A stretch of 9,033 nucleotides of DNA from Bacillota bacterium (lineage in GTDB: Bacteria; Bacillota; Clostridia; Peptostreptococcales; Anaerovoracaceae): the NCBI GenBank assembly GCA_016286935.1, contig JAEEUO010000026.1, positions 1 to 9,033 on the forward strand, written 5' to 3'. How positions within the stretch are numbered: the first letter of the stretch is position 1; every line of letters starts with the position of its first letter. Both the position numbers and the translations under genes were made by a program. Below, piece by piece: positions 1 through 7,102 of the stretch. The notes below the pieces were generated by a model. It was not told the DNA's origin, did not search any database, and saw only the letters and a program-made list of their open reading frames with translations.

Positions 1-2
1 TC

Positions 3-359
3 GCGCTGACGAAGCCGTCCGGCCTCTGGTACGACTGGGACTTCCCCATGACGAGCGGCGATATGGGCATGTTCCTCACGCTGAACGGCGGCCCGCTGTT
101 CGTCAAGGGCCACGCGAACGCGACCGTCGACGCGAGCGGCCACCAGACCCAGGGCGAGGCCGTGATGCACTCCCCGTTCGGAACGTACCGCGACCGCTAC
201 GACGAGCCGATCGATTCGCCGTTCCCCTACACCGTCCGCGTCTATCCCGACGGCTCGGTCCTCTTCACGCTCTACAACGCGAAGGGCGGCCCCGTCCGCG
301 TCTGCTGGGCCGGCGGCATCAGCCGCATCCCCGTCAGCCAGACGACCGTCGTGAAATAA
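3..359 (+). CDS. C-terminal part of an unrecognised protein (5' end outside window)
   Basis: The frame is open from the left window edge to a TAA at 357-359, so only the last 118 codons are visible and the true start lies upstream. An internal ATG at position 48 could serve as a start, but the frame is equally well coded before it (it reads ALTKPSGLWYDWDFP), so I treat the gene as truncated by the window. The visible part is rich in Gly, Pro, Asp and aromatic residues with alternating hydrophobic stretches, for example VRVYPDGSVLFTLYN. This suggests a beta-rich C-terminal domain. I see no catalytic motif, no membrane segment and no metal-binding cluster, and I do not recognise the family. Codon use matches the rest of the window. 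Only 40 nt and no terminator separate it from the nucleotidase gene, so the two are probably co-transcribed. Coding status is likely; function is unknown. Confidence 0.75.
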   Translation, partial: ALTKPSGLWYDWDFPMTSGDMGMFLTLNGGPLFVKGHANATVDASGHQTQGEAVMHSPFGTYRDRYDEPIDSPFPYTVRVYPDGSVLFTLYNAKGGPVRVCWAGGISRIPVSQTTVVK

Positions 360-399
360 TTCCCCGAAAGCAACCCGAACACGAAAGGCAGCACGAACA

Positions 400-1863
400 A
401 TGGAAACCATCGAAAAACTCACCATCCTCCACTCCAACGACATGCACGGCGACTTCCTTCCGACGGTGAAGGACGGGAAGGAGACCGGCGGCCTTCCGCG
501 CCTCGCGGGCTACATCAACGCCGTCCGCCAGTCGCGTGAGAACGTGATCTACGCGATCGCGGGCGACATGTTCCGCGGCTCGATCATCGACTCCGAATAC
601 CAGGGCCTCTCGACGATCGACCTCGTCAACAACCTCCGCCCGGACGTCGCGACGATCGGCAACCACGAAGTCGACTACGGCATCGCCCACCTCCTGTTCC
701 TCGAAAAGTGCGCGCGCTTCCCGATCGTGAACGCGGACCTCTTCGTCACGATGAACAACGGGCGCCTCTTCACGCCGTACATCAATCTCGAGGTCGGCGG
801 CATGCGCATCCTCGTGATCGGCATCCTGACCCAGGAGGTCCTCGCGTCGACGAAGCAGGAGAAGGTCATCGGCAGCTTCATCGACCTGAAGAGCGCGGCG
901 CGCGAAGTCGGCATCATCTGCGACAACTACCGCACGATCCACACCGACATGACGGTCCTCCTGACCCACATCGGCCTCGAGAAGGACCGCGAACTCGCGG
1001 CGATGCTCGATCCCGACTACGGCGTCGATATGATCATCGGCGGCCACTCCCATACGTTTATGGAGGAGCCGGAGATCGTGAACGGCATCCCGATCGTCCA
1101 GGCCGGGACGGGCACGTCGATCATCGGCCGCATCGACCTCCAGTACGACACCGAAAACAAGAAGATCGTCGACTTCAAGTGGAAGTGCGTTCCGATCAAC
1201 GAGGACACCGCGGACAAGGATCCCGTCATGGAGGAGCTGCTCGACTCCTACCGCACCGAGACCGACCGCAAGTACAAGCGCGTCGTGACGCGCTGGGCGC
1301 GGAAGCTGACCCACCCGTCGCGCGAACAGGAGACGGAGATGGGCAACCTCTACGCCGACGTGCTCGCGTGGGAGGCCAGCTACGACATCATGCTCATGGG
1401 CTCCGGCTCGATCCGCAAGAAGGAGATGGGTCCGGTCATCGAATACCAGGATATGCTCGAAAACACGCCGTTCGACGACTGCGTCTGGCTGCTCGAGGTC
1501 ACCGGCGCCCAGTGGCGGAAGATGATCCAGCACATCCTCCGCGACGAGGCATGGGTCGGCGAAACGGAGTTCTACCAGTTCTCGAAGGGCGTCCGCATCA
1601 AATACAACCGCACGACGCACGAGATCGAGGAACTGAAGTTCCGCGGCGAGGACGTGACGGACGATATGCGCCTGAAGATCGGCCTCCAGAATTACCACTA
1701 CAAGAACTTCGACGCGTTCCTCGGCGTCCCGCTCGAGGAAGTGAAGAAGAACATGCGCCCGCGCGTCGTGATCACGTCCCTGAACAACATCGTCGAGGAG
1801 TACTTCGCGACGAACGACGGCCTCGACGCCCACGTCGAAGGCCGCATCGAGGTCCACGACTGA
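400..1863 (+). CDS. Cytosolic 5'-nucleotidase / metallophosphoesterase (UshA/YunD-like)
   Basis: This 487-residue protein has the two-domain layout of the bacterial 5'-nucleotidase family, which hydrolyses nucleotides or related phosphoesters with a dinuclear metal centre. The N-terminal calcineurin-like domain (about 5-270) carries the expected metal ligands in order: LHSNDMHG (D14, H16), AGDMFRG (D56), GNHEVDYG (N88, H89), LTHIG (H190) and GGHSH (H216, H218). The C-terminal 5'-nucleotidase domain (about 295-485) contains MGNLYADVLAW and the substrate-loop region GSGSIRK (334-340), where the family usually has a Gly-rich NGGGIR-like loop. The phenylalanine stack motif TPFDD follows at 356-360. 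There is no signal peptide or anchor, unlike periplasmic UshA, so a cytosolic role as in Bacillus YunD-type proteins is likely. The ATG at 400 has a modest AAAGG site 11 nt upstream. The gene probably shares a transcript with the truncated gene before it and ends at the terminator at 1871-1897. The family is confident; the exact substrate is not known. Confidence 0.93.
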   Translation: METIEKLTILHSNDMHGDFLPTVKDGKETGGLPRLAGYINAVRQSRENVIYAIAGDMFRGSIIDSEYQGLSTIDLVNNLRPDVATIGNHEVDYGIAHLLFLEKCARFPIVNADLFVTMNNGRLFTPYINLEVGGMRILVIGILTQEVLASTKQEKVIGSFIDLKSAAREVGIICDNYRTIHTDMTVLLTHIGLEKDRELAAMLDPDYGVDMIIGGHSHTFMEEPEIVNGIPIVQAGTGTSIIGRIDLQYDTENKKIVDFKWKCVPINEDTADKDPVMEELLDSYRTETDRKYKRVVTRWARKLTHPSREQETEMGNLYADVLAWEASYDIMLMGSGSIRKKEMGPVIEYQDMLENTPFDDCVWLLEVTGAQWRKMIQHILRDEAWVGETEFYQFSKGVRIKYNRTTHEIEELKFRGEDVTDDMRLKIGLQNYHYKNFDAFLGVPLEEVKKNMRPRVVITSLNNIVEEYFATNDGLDAHVEGRIEVHD

Positions 1864-1870
1864 TCCGTCC

Positions 1871-1897
1871 CCCGGACATTGCTCCGGGAGTTTTTTT
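1871..1897 (+). terminator. Rho-independent terminator after the nucleotidase gene
   Basis: A perfect 6-bp stem CCCGGA (1871-1876) / TCCGGG (1883-1888) encloses a 6-nt loop and is followed after AG by seven T residues (1891-1897). It starts 7 nt after the nucleotidase stop codon. The loop and T tract are shared with the next gene's promoter elements. Confidence 0.85.
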
Positions 1898-1907
1898 ATG
1901 GTAGAAT
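1879..1907 (+). promoter_or_regulatory. Extended -10 promoter of the lipoprotein gene, overlapping the terminator
   Basis: A -10 box TAGAAT (1902-1907) is preceded by TGG (1899-1901), the extended -10 signature. A -35-like TTGCTC (1879-1884) lies exactly 17 bp upstream. Transcription would start near 1914, about 38 nt before the lipoprotein ATG. The -35 box falls in the loop and 3' arm of the upstream terminator hairpin, and the spacer contains its T tract, so one short segment ends one transcript and starts the next. The assignment is from motif match and spacing only. Confidence 0.7.
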
Positions 1908-1951
1908 ACGAGGCGTAAGGATGTTTTCAAGCGCCCGAAAGGAGACCTCCG

Positions 1952-3727
1952 ATGAAACGTTCCACTGCCACGCGTCTCGCCGCGGTTTTTCTCGTTTTCC
2001 TGCTCGTTTTTTCGCTTGCGGCCTGTACGAAGCCGTCCGTTCCGACGCCCGGAAACACGAACGACCCGGATCCGGCGGCCGACCCGAACGGCGGGAAGGA
2101 TCCGGAAGGCGACAAGCCCGTCCAGACCGGCCCCGGCGCGCCTGTGACCGACCCCGGGACGCTCGCCGGCGAAAAGCCCGGCGATATTCCCGTCGCGCTC
2201 CAGCTCAACCGCGAGACGGTCGCCCATCAGGAATGGTTCACGCCCGACGACTACGGCCAGGGGATGATCGAATGCCGCATGATCACGGCGTACGAATCGC
2301 TCTATCCCGTCGACGACCGGACGTTTTCGAAACTCGCCGCGGCGCTCGGCGGATACTTCGACGACATGGACGCGATGATGAAGGATAACCTGGAGGAAAT
2401 GGACTTCTTCCGCGACGAACTGACGAAGGAGGAACTGATCGCCTACGTCCCGGCCGGATTCGCCGTCGTCGACGGCATGTACCTGCGCTTCGAAACGACC
2501 GTCCGCCGCGCCGATACGCGCGTCGTGTCGTTTACCGAAGAGCTGTTCGCGAACGTCGGAACGGACGCGCGTTCGTTCATCTGCAAAAACATCGACACCC
2601 AGAGCGGTGAATTCCTCACGCTCGACGACGTCCTCGACAACAAGCCCGAAGCGTACGCGTTCATCGAATCGGAGGTGAAGCGCCTGTTCGGCGACGTCGA
2701 GCTGCCGGACGAATACGCCTTCACGGTCGACTGGCAGGGCGTCACGCTCCACTTCGACATGCCCGAGCTCGACTTCATCGCCGAAGTGCCGAAGGTGTTC
2801 CTCAGCTTCGCCGAACATCCCGATTTCGTGAAGAGCTACTACCGCGACGTTCCCGACGCCTACGCGCTGCCGTGGAAGGTGGCAGCGGAGAACGGCTTCG
2901 ACATCGACGGCGACGGCGATCTCGACCGCGTCGACATCCAGTGGGAGCGGGGCGAGAACTTTGTCCTGTACCGCGGCGGCAAGACGTGGATCGCGAACTT
3001 CACGAACGACACGAACCCGTGGGAGGGCCTGACGGACTCCGACGTCGACTGGGCGCTTCGCCTCTATGAGTTCGACGAATCGGGCCCGGGCTACCTCGAT
3101 ACGTATCTCGGAAAGCCGGCCGGGAACTGCCTGACCGACCCGGATCTCATCCGCCTCTTGACGTCCGTTGAGATGCTTCCGTCGTCCGCCGTAGGCGAAG
3201 GGATGAACCCGTACCAGCCCGTCATCCAGCCCGTGAAGGTCGGCGATGACGGCAACCTCCACGACGCGGAGAACGGCGCGATGTGGGAGCACGGCGGCCC
3301 TGAACGGAGAGCGGAAGTCGTCCACTGCGACGAGCTGTTCGGCTCGTGGTCGACGTCGTTCATCGCGGACGAGGAAGGGAACGAGGTCATGGTCCACCTC
3401 GACTTCTACGAGAACGGCTATATGTACTATTCCCTCGACCGCGGCGACGGCGTTCCGCGCGAGGTCTATATGGGCCGCTTCAGGCGCGATCACCGGATCC
3501 CCGGACAGCAGTGGGGCTACCCGTGCGTCGCGTTCGTTCTGTTCCCCGTCGGCGGCTCCGAATACGACGGCGAGCCGCACCAATTCTGGTCGATGAACAC
3601 GATCACGTACCCCGATCCCGACGATCCCTCGACGATCCGGATCGAGAGCGAGGGCGATCTTCTCGGCCATTCCTTCGGCAGCGGAAACGGCTTCGGCCTG
3701 TACGAACTCTACCGCTCCTGGGAGTGA
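1952..3727 (+). CDS. Mosaic surface lipoprotein: DUF4163/DUF3298-like core, Asp-rich loop, C-terminal calycin-like domain
   Basis: This 591-residue protein is predicted to be exported and lipid-anchored. It has a signal peptide (KR at 2-3, hydrophobic core about 9-23) ending in the lipobox LAAC with Cys25. A Pro/Gly/Asp-rich linker (about 26-78) would hold the rest away from the membrane. Residues about 80-305 resemble DUF4163/DUF3298-type domains (as in RsiV and PdaC). Supporting features are VRRADTRVVSF at 184-194, a phrase around IDTQSGEFLTLDDVL (214-228), and the later strand and Phe-rich segment before the conserved-looking SYYRDVP. An Asp-rich calcium-loop-like stretch DIDGDGDLD lies at 317-325. 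The last ~130 residues begin with LFGSWS (462-467) and look beta-rich, like a lipocalin/calycin-type barrel. An AAAGGAG site 7 nt upstream supports the ATG at 1952. It is preceded by its own promoter and appears monocistronic. No enzymatic motif is visible. The lipoprotein call is strong; the domain assignments are by resemblance and the function is unknown. Confidence 0.85.
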   Translation: MKRSTATRLAAVFLVFLLVFSLAACTKPSVPTPGNTNDPDPAADPNGGKDPEGDKPVQTGPGAPVTDPGTLAGEKPGDIPVALQLNRETVAHQEWFTPDDYGQGMIECRMITAYESLYPVDDRTFSKLAAALGGYFDDMDAMMKDNLEEMDFFRDELTKEELIAYVPAGFAVVDGMYLRFETTVRRADTRVVSFTEELFANVGTDARSFICKNIDTQSGEFLTLDDVLDNKPEAYAFIESEVKRLFGDVELPDEYAFTVDWQGVTLHFDMPELDFIAEVPKVFLSFAEHPDFVKSYYRDVPDAYALPWKVAAENGFDIDGDGDLDRVDIQWERGENFVLYRGGKTWIANFTNDTNPWEGLTDSDVDWALRLYEFDESGPGYLDTYLGKPAGNCLTDPDLIRLLTSVEMLPSSAVGEGMNPYQPVIQPVKVGDDGNLHDAENGAMWEHGGPERRAEVVHCDELFGSWSTSFIADEEGNEVMVHLDFYENGYMYYSLDRGDGVPREVYMGRFRRDHRIPGQQWGYPCVAFVLFPVGGSEYDGEPHQFWSMNTITYPDPDDPSTIRIESEGDLLGHSFGSGNGFGLYELYRSWE

Positions 3728-3736
3728 CGTGGGAAA

Positions 3737-3771
3737 CCCCCGGAGGGGGATGCGCGAAAAGTCGCTTTAAT
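3737..3771 (+). terminator. Possible weak terminator or processing hairpins after the lipoprotein gene
   Basis: Two small hairpins follow the stop codon. One is CCCCC (3737-3741) / GGGGG (3745-3749) with a 3-nt GGA loop. The other is GCGA (3754-3757) / TCGC (3762-3765), followed by TTTAATT. Neither has a proper T tract, so termination here would be inefficient or would rely on another mechanism. This is the best candidate end of the lipoprotein transcript. Confidence 0.35.
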
Positions 3772-3783
3772 TGTATGCAAAAA

Positions 3784-3808
3784 GGCGCCGCGTCCTTGAC
3801 ACGGCGCC
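3784..3808. repeat. Imperfect inverted repeat (11-bp arms) embracing the -35 box
   Basis: The arms GGCGCCGCGTC (3784-3794) and GACACGGCGCC (3798-3808) pair at 10 of 11 positions around a 3-nt centre. The right arm supplies most of the -35 TTGACA. Read on the - strand, the hairpin is followed directly by five T residues (complement of 3779-3783) and so resembles a terminator for antisense transcription. On the + strand it has no T tract. An operator role is an alternative. The structure is seen directly; its function is inferred. Confidence 0.6.
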
Positions 3809-3825
3809 GGTTCATACGATACAAT
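3796..3825 (+). promoter_or_regulatory. Sigma-A-type promoter of the oxidoreductase-hypA-HTH unit
   Basis: A perfect -35 TTGACA (3796-3801) and a -10 TACAAT (3820-3825; five of six matches) are separated by 18 bp in an AT-rich gap. Transcription would start near 3832, giving a leader of about 65 nt. The leader includes a small GGGCG/CGCCC hairpin (3853-3857 with 3863-3867) and ends in an AAGGAG ribosome-binding site (3881-3886), 9 nt before the ATG. This is the strongest promoter match in the window. Confidence 0.82.
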
Positions 3826-3895
3826 GTTATTTACTTAACTGGTTTAATAAATGGGCGGCCGACGCCCCTGATATGGCAAAAAGGAGAATAAATCT

Positions 3896-6685
3896 ATGGC
3901 GGAAATGACCCGTGATCAAAAGATCTTCAAGCTCGCGAAGATCATCACCGACCGCAAGGAGGTTCTGCTCGGCCTTGAAAAGATGTCGACGAACGCTCCC
4001 GAGTACTGGGGCATCGACTGCGGCCTCCAGTACGCCGAGCGGCGCTACGGAAAGGCCGTCGCCGACGACTGTCTGGACACGGCGCTGAAGATGGGAAAAC
4101 GGAAACCGAAGACGTTTGCCCAGATGAAGAAACTGACCGGATACGACGACAAACGGCTGGAGCTGACGCTCGAAGCGCTCTGCCAGGTCTCGCTCGTCGA
4201 ATGGCACTTTGAGAACCTGGACGGCAAGAACCCCCAGCACGAAAAGCGCTGGGTGCTCGACATGTTCGTACCGGGCTCCGCGGAGATCATGGTCATGCGG
4301 CCGGAGATCTCCCCCGAAACGCCCCAGGTCGCCGACTTCTTCGAGCGGATGACCTATCTCCCGCTCGCCGGGATCACCCACCTCGTCGCGCCCGGCGGCT
4401 CCGGCATCGGCATGCACGTCATCCCGGTCGAAAAGGCCATCCCGGCCGAATCGAAATCCCTCCCGGTCGAACACCTCTCCCACTGGCTGAAGAAATACGA
4501 AGGCCAGATCGGCGTCGGCATCTGCTCCTGCCGGAAACAGCAGCGCATCCGCGGCGAGGGCTCGGGCGACATCGAACAGCACTGGTGCATCGGCGTCGGC
4601 GACTTCGCGGATTACTGCCGCGAGACCGGCATGGGCCACGACATCACCTACGACGAGGCGATGGAGATCCTCGCGAAGGCCGAGGAGAAAGGCTACGTCC
4701 ACCAGATCACGAACATCGACGGCGAGGAGAAGATCTTCGGCCTCTGCAACTGCGCCGTCGGCGTCTGCAACGCCCTCCGCACCTCCCAGCTCTTCAACAC
4801 CCCGAACATGTCCCGCTCCGCCTACATCTCGGAAGTCGATCCCGAGAAGTGCGTCGCCTGCGGCAAGTGCGTCGAGGTCTGCCCGGCCGGCGCCGTCCGC
4901 CTCGGCCAGAAGCTCTGCACGAAAGACGGCCCGATCGAGTATCCGAGAGCTGAGCTCCCCGACGACAACGAATGGGGCGAAGACAAGTGGAACTGGAACT
5001 ATAAAAACGAGAACGGCGTTATCCAGACCTGGCCGACCGGCACGGCTCCGTGCAAGGCCGCCTGCCCGCTCCACATCGCGATCCAGGGCTACATCAAGAA
5101 AGCCTCCGAAGGCAAATACCGCGAAGCGCTCGAGCTGATCAAGCGCGACAACCCGTTCCCGGCCGTCTGCGGCGCGATCTGCAAGAAGTACTGCGAAGAG
5201 GAATGCACCCGCGGCACCGTCGACGATCCGCTCGCGATCGACGACATCAAACAGTTCATCGCCGCCCAGGACCTCAACGCCGAACACCGCTACGTTCCGC
5301 CGATGGTCTCGACGACGCGCGAACACTTCGACCAGAAGATCGCCATCATCGGCTCCGGCCCGGCCGGCCTCGCCTGCGCGTACTTCCTCGCGATCGAAGG
5401 CTACTATCCCGTCGTCTTCGAAAAGGATTCCGTCCCCGGCGGCATGATGACGACCGGTATCCCGAACTTCCGCCTCGAGAAGGACGTCGTGAACGCCGAG
5501 ATCGAGATCCTGAAGGAAATGGGCGTCGAACTCCGCTGCGGCGTCGAAGTCGGCAAGGACGTGACGATCCCCGAGCTCCGCGAACAGGGCTTCAAGGGCT
5601 TCTTCGTCGCGGTCGGCCTCCAGTACGGCGGCAAGCTCAACATCCCCGGCGATGACGCGAAGAACGTCATGGCGGGCGTCGATTACGTGAAGTCCGTCAA
5701 CACCGGCAAGGCGAAGAAACTCAGCGGCAACGTCGTCGTCATCGGCGGCGGCAACATCGGCGCGGACGTCGCCCGTACGGCGATCCGCCAGGGCGCGAAG
5801 AGCGTTCAGCTCTACTGCCTCGAATCCTACAACGAAATGCCGATGGGCGAAGAGGACCAGGAACTCTGCAAGGCCGACGGCGTCGTCATCCACGACGGCT
5901 GGGGCCAGACCGAGATCACCGTCGGCGAGAAGGGCGAATGCACCGGAATCAAGTTCCGCAAGTGCGTCTCCGTCAAGAACGCCGAAGGCCGCTTCGATCC
6001 GAAGTTCGACGACTCCGTGACGACCGAAGAGGAATGCACGACCGTCCTGTACTGCATCGGCCAGAAGGTCGACTGGAAGGAACTCCTGAAGGGCACGAAG
6101 TGCGAATTCAACCGCAACGGAACGCTCATCACCGATCCCGTCACGCTCCAGACCGCGGAACCCGACATCTTCGCCGGCGGCGACGCCGTCTCCGGCCAGA
6201 AGTTCGTCGTCGACGCGCTGGCGATGGGCCGTGAAGGCGCCGTTTCGCTCCACCGCTTCGTCAACGTCGGCCAGTCCCTGACGATCCACCGCAACACCCG
6301 CCACTTCACGCCGCTCGACAAGAACAACATCGTCCTCGAACCGGACGCCTACAAGAAGCCGGCGCGCGCGAAGAAGGGCATCGACAAGAAGAAGGTCCTC
6401 ACGATGAACGATGAACACCTCATCTTCACCGAAGACCAGATCAAGTCCGAAGCCTCCCGCTGCCTGACGTGCGGCCGTTCCGTCGTCGACCCGAACAAGT
6501 GCCTCGGCTGCGGTATGTGCACCGTCCAGTGCAAGTTCGACGCGATCCACCTTACCCGCGCGATGGGCGACGCGTATTCGAAGATGATCCCCGCCGAGGA
6601 CAAATTCAAGTCCATCGGCGCGTACGCCGCGAAGCGCGCGATCAAGATCGTCAAGAAGAAAGCGGCCGGAAAGGCATCGAAATAA
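3896..6685 (+). CDS. Multi-cluster Fe-S/FAD NAD(P)H oxidoreductase (GltD/NfnB-type core with N- and C-terminal Fe-S modules)
   Basis: This 929-residue, presumably cytosolic enzyme is predicted to pass electrons between NAD(P)H and a low-potential partner through FAD and several Fe-S centres. Residues 1-205 carry no Cys motif. A Cys-rich segment follows: CSCR (C210, C212), C231, C241 and CNC...C (C284, C286, C291). Next comes a ferredoxin motif CVACGKCVEVCP (C319, C322, C325, C329). The 386-437 stretch (C386, C390, C425, C429, C433, C437) matches the Fer4_20-type domain found before GltD-like cores. The FAD Rossmann motif GSGPAG is at 486-491 with E509 and PGG at 514-516. The NAD(P)H motif GGGNIG is at 617-622, and the FAD-closing AGGDAV is at 760-765. 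A second ferredoxin motif closes the protein (C856, C859, then C869, C872, C875, C879), with Lys in place of the usual Pro after the last Cys. A lysine-rich tail follows. The ATG at 3896 is fixed by AAGGAG. It is the first gene of a three-gene unit with hypA. The class is confident; substrate and partner are unknown. Confidence 0.92.
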   Translation: MAEMTRDQKIFKLAKIITDRKEVLLGLEKMSTNAPEYWGIDCGLQYAERRYGKAVADDCLDTALKMGKRKPKTFAQMKKLTGYDDKRLELTLEALCQVSLVEWHFENLDGKNPQHEKRWVLDMFVPGSAEIMVMRPEISPETPQVADFFERMTYLPLAGITHLVAPGGSGIGMHVIPVEKAIPAESKSLPVEHLSHWLKKYEGQIGVGICSCRKQQRIRGEGSGDIEQHWCIGVGDFADYCRETGMGHDITYDEAMEILAKAEEKGYVHQITNIDGEEKIFGLCNCAVGVCNALRTSQLFNTPNMSRSAYISEVDPEKCVACGKCVEVCPAGAVRLGQKLCTKDGPIEYPRAELPDDNEWGEDKWNWNYKNENGVIQTWPTGTAPCKAACPLHIAIQGYIKKASEGKYREALELIKRDNPFPAVCGAICKKYCEEECTRGTVDDPLAIDDIKQFIAAQDLNAEHRYVPPMVSTTREHFDQKIAIIGSGPAGLACAYFLAIEGYYPVVFEKDSVPGGMMTTGIPNFRLEKDVVNAEIEILKEMGVELRCGVEVGKDVTIPELREQGFKGFFVAVGLQYGGKLNIPGDDAKNVMAGVDYVKSVNTGKAKKLSGNVVVIGGGNIGADVARTAIRQGAKSVQLYCLESYNEMPMGEEDQELCKADGVVIHDGWGQTEITVGEKGECTGIKFRKCVSVKNAEGRFDPKFDDSVTTEEECTTVLYCIGQKVDWKELLKGTKCEFNRNGTLITDPVTLQTAEPDIFAGGDAVSGQKFVVDALAMGREGAVSLHRFVNVGQSLTIHRNTRHFTPLDKNNIVLEPDAYKKPARAKKGIDKKKVLTMNDEHLIFTEDQIKSEASRCLTCGRSVVDPNKCLGCGMCTVQCKFDAIHLTRAMGDAYSKMIPAEDKFKSIGAYAAKRAIKIVKKKAAGKASK

Positions 6686-6703
6686 GCAGGTTCACGAAAC
6701 GAC

Positions 6704-7087
6704 ATGCATGAACTTGGTTTGGTGAATTACGTCGTCAAGCAGGTGACGGAGATCGCGGAAGAGAACAACGTGAAGCGGATCGCGTCCGTAACGCTTGAAT
6801 TCGGCGAAGTCTCCGGGATCGTGACCTCGTACCTGAACGATTACTGGAACTGGTACACGAAAAAGTTCCCGCTTTTCGACGGTGCGAAGCTGATCTGCGA
6901 GGAGATCCCCGCCGTCACCTGGTGCGACGACTGCAAGAAGACGTACCCCACCGTGATCTACGGAAAGACGTGCCCCCACTGCGGAAGCGGAAACACGTGG
7001 CTTCTGAAGGGGAACGAGATGAACATCAAACAGATCGAGGTCGAGGACAATCCCGAGGCCCCGGCGGACGATGTTACGCGTCAATGA
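6704..7087 (+). CDS. hypA: HypA/HybF-family nickel metallochaperone
   Basis: HypA proteins deliver nickel to NiFe-hydrogenase precursors, and in some bacteria to other nickel enzymes. This 127-residue protein starts with MHELGLV; His2 and Glu3 form the family's N-terminal nickel site, which fixes the ATG at 6704. The zinc site is present as CDDC (C74, C77) and CPHC (C90, C93). The typical closing phrase appears as KGNEMNIKQIEVE (102-114), followed by a short acidic tail that makes it slightly longer than usual. The middle segment DYWNWYTKKFPLFDGAKL (46-63) is more aromatic and basic than in classical HypA, suggesting a distinct subfamily. It begins 18 nt after the oxidoreductase stop with only a weak Shine-Dalgarno-like GCAGG, so translation may be coupled to the gene before it. 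No hydrogenase, HypB or other maturation gene is visible. The family call is firm; the client enzyme is unknown. Confidence 0.9.
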   Translation: MHELGLVNYVVKQVTEIAEENNVKRIASVTLEFGEVSGIVTSYLNDYWNWYTKKFPLFDGAKLICEEIPAVTWCDDCKKTYPTVIYGKTCPHCGSGNTWLLKGNEMNIKQIEVEDNPEAPADDVTRQ

Positions 7088-7102
7088 AATTAGGAGGACC
7101 GT

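Noticed and set aside
708..1904. Arg/Pro/His-rich + strand frame inside the nucleotidase gene, and similar ones at 3346-3891, 4585-4953 and 5050-5655
   Set aside because: Frame-shifted readings of G+C-rich codons give Arg/Pro-rich products. Each lies within or mainly over a gene with recognisable motifs.
1898..1918. Six-codon reading frame MVEYEA in the leader of the lipoprotein gene
   Set aside because: The -10 box TAGAAT lies inside it, so it is upstream of the transcript start. It also has no ribosome-binding site.
2900..2926. DIDGDGDLD in the lipoprotein as a dockerin (cellulosome) domain
   Set aside because: Dockerins have two such loops with conserved spacing, near a terminus. Here a single loop lies mid-protein, so only a calcium-loop-like element is supported.
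334..3670. Two long overlapping - strand frames (334-1857 and 1772-3670)
   Set aside because: Both are in-register antisense shadows of the nucleotidase and lipoprotein genes, with Asp/Val/Arg/His-rich, low-information products.
3728..3895. Possible small gene or riboswitch in the 168-nt gap before the oxidoreductase
   Set aside because: No frame with a ribosome-binding site fits, and no known riboswitch core was recognised. The content is explained by hairpins, an inverted repeat, a promoter and a leader of about 65 nt.
3827..6550. Very long - strand open frame (907 codons) opposite the oxidoreductase
   Set aside because: It is exactly in register with the sense codons and stays open only because TTA, CTA and TCA are absent there. 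Its product is a repetitive Asp/Val/Arg/Ala/Leu-rich sequence with no domain motif, whereas the + strand has clear Fe-S and FAD motifs.
6704..7087. Idea that the window is part of a NiFe-hydrogenase maturation cluster
   Set aside because: No hydrogenase subunit motif (such as the large-subunit CxxC pairs) and no HypB, HypC, HypD, HypE or HypF is seen on either side.
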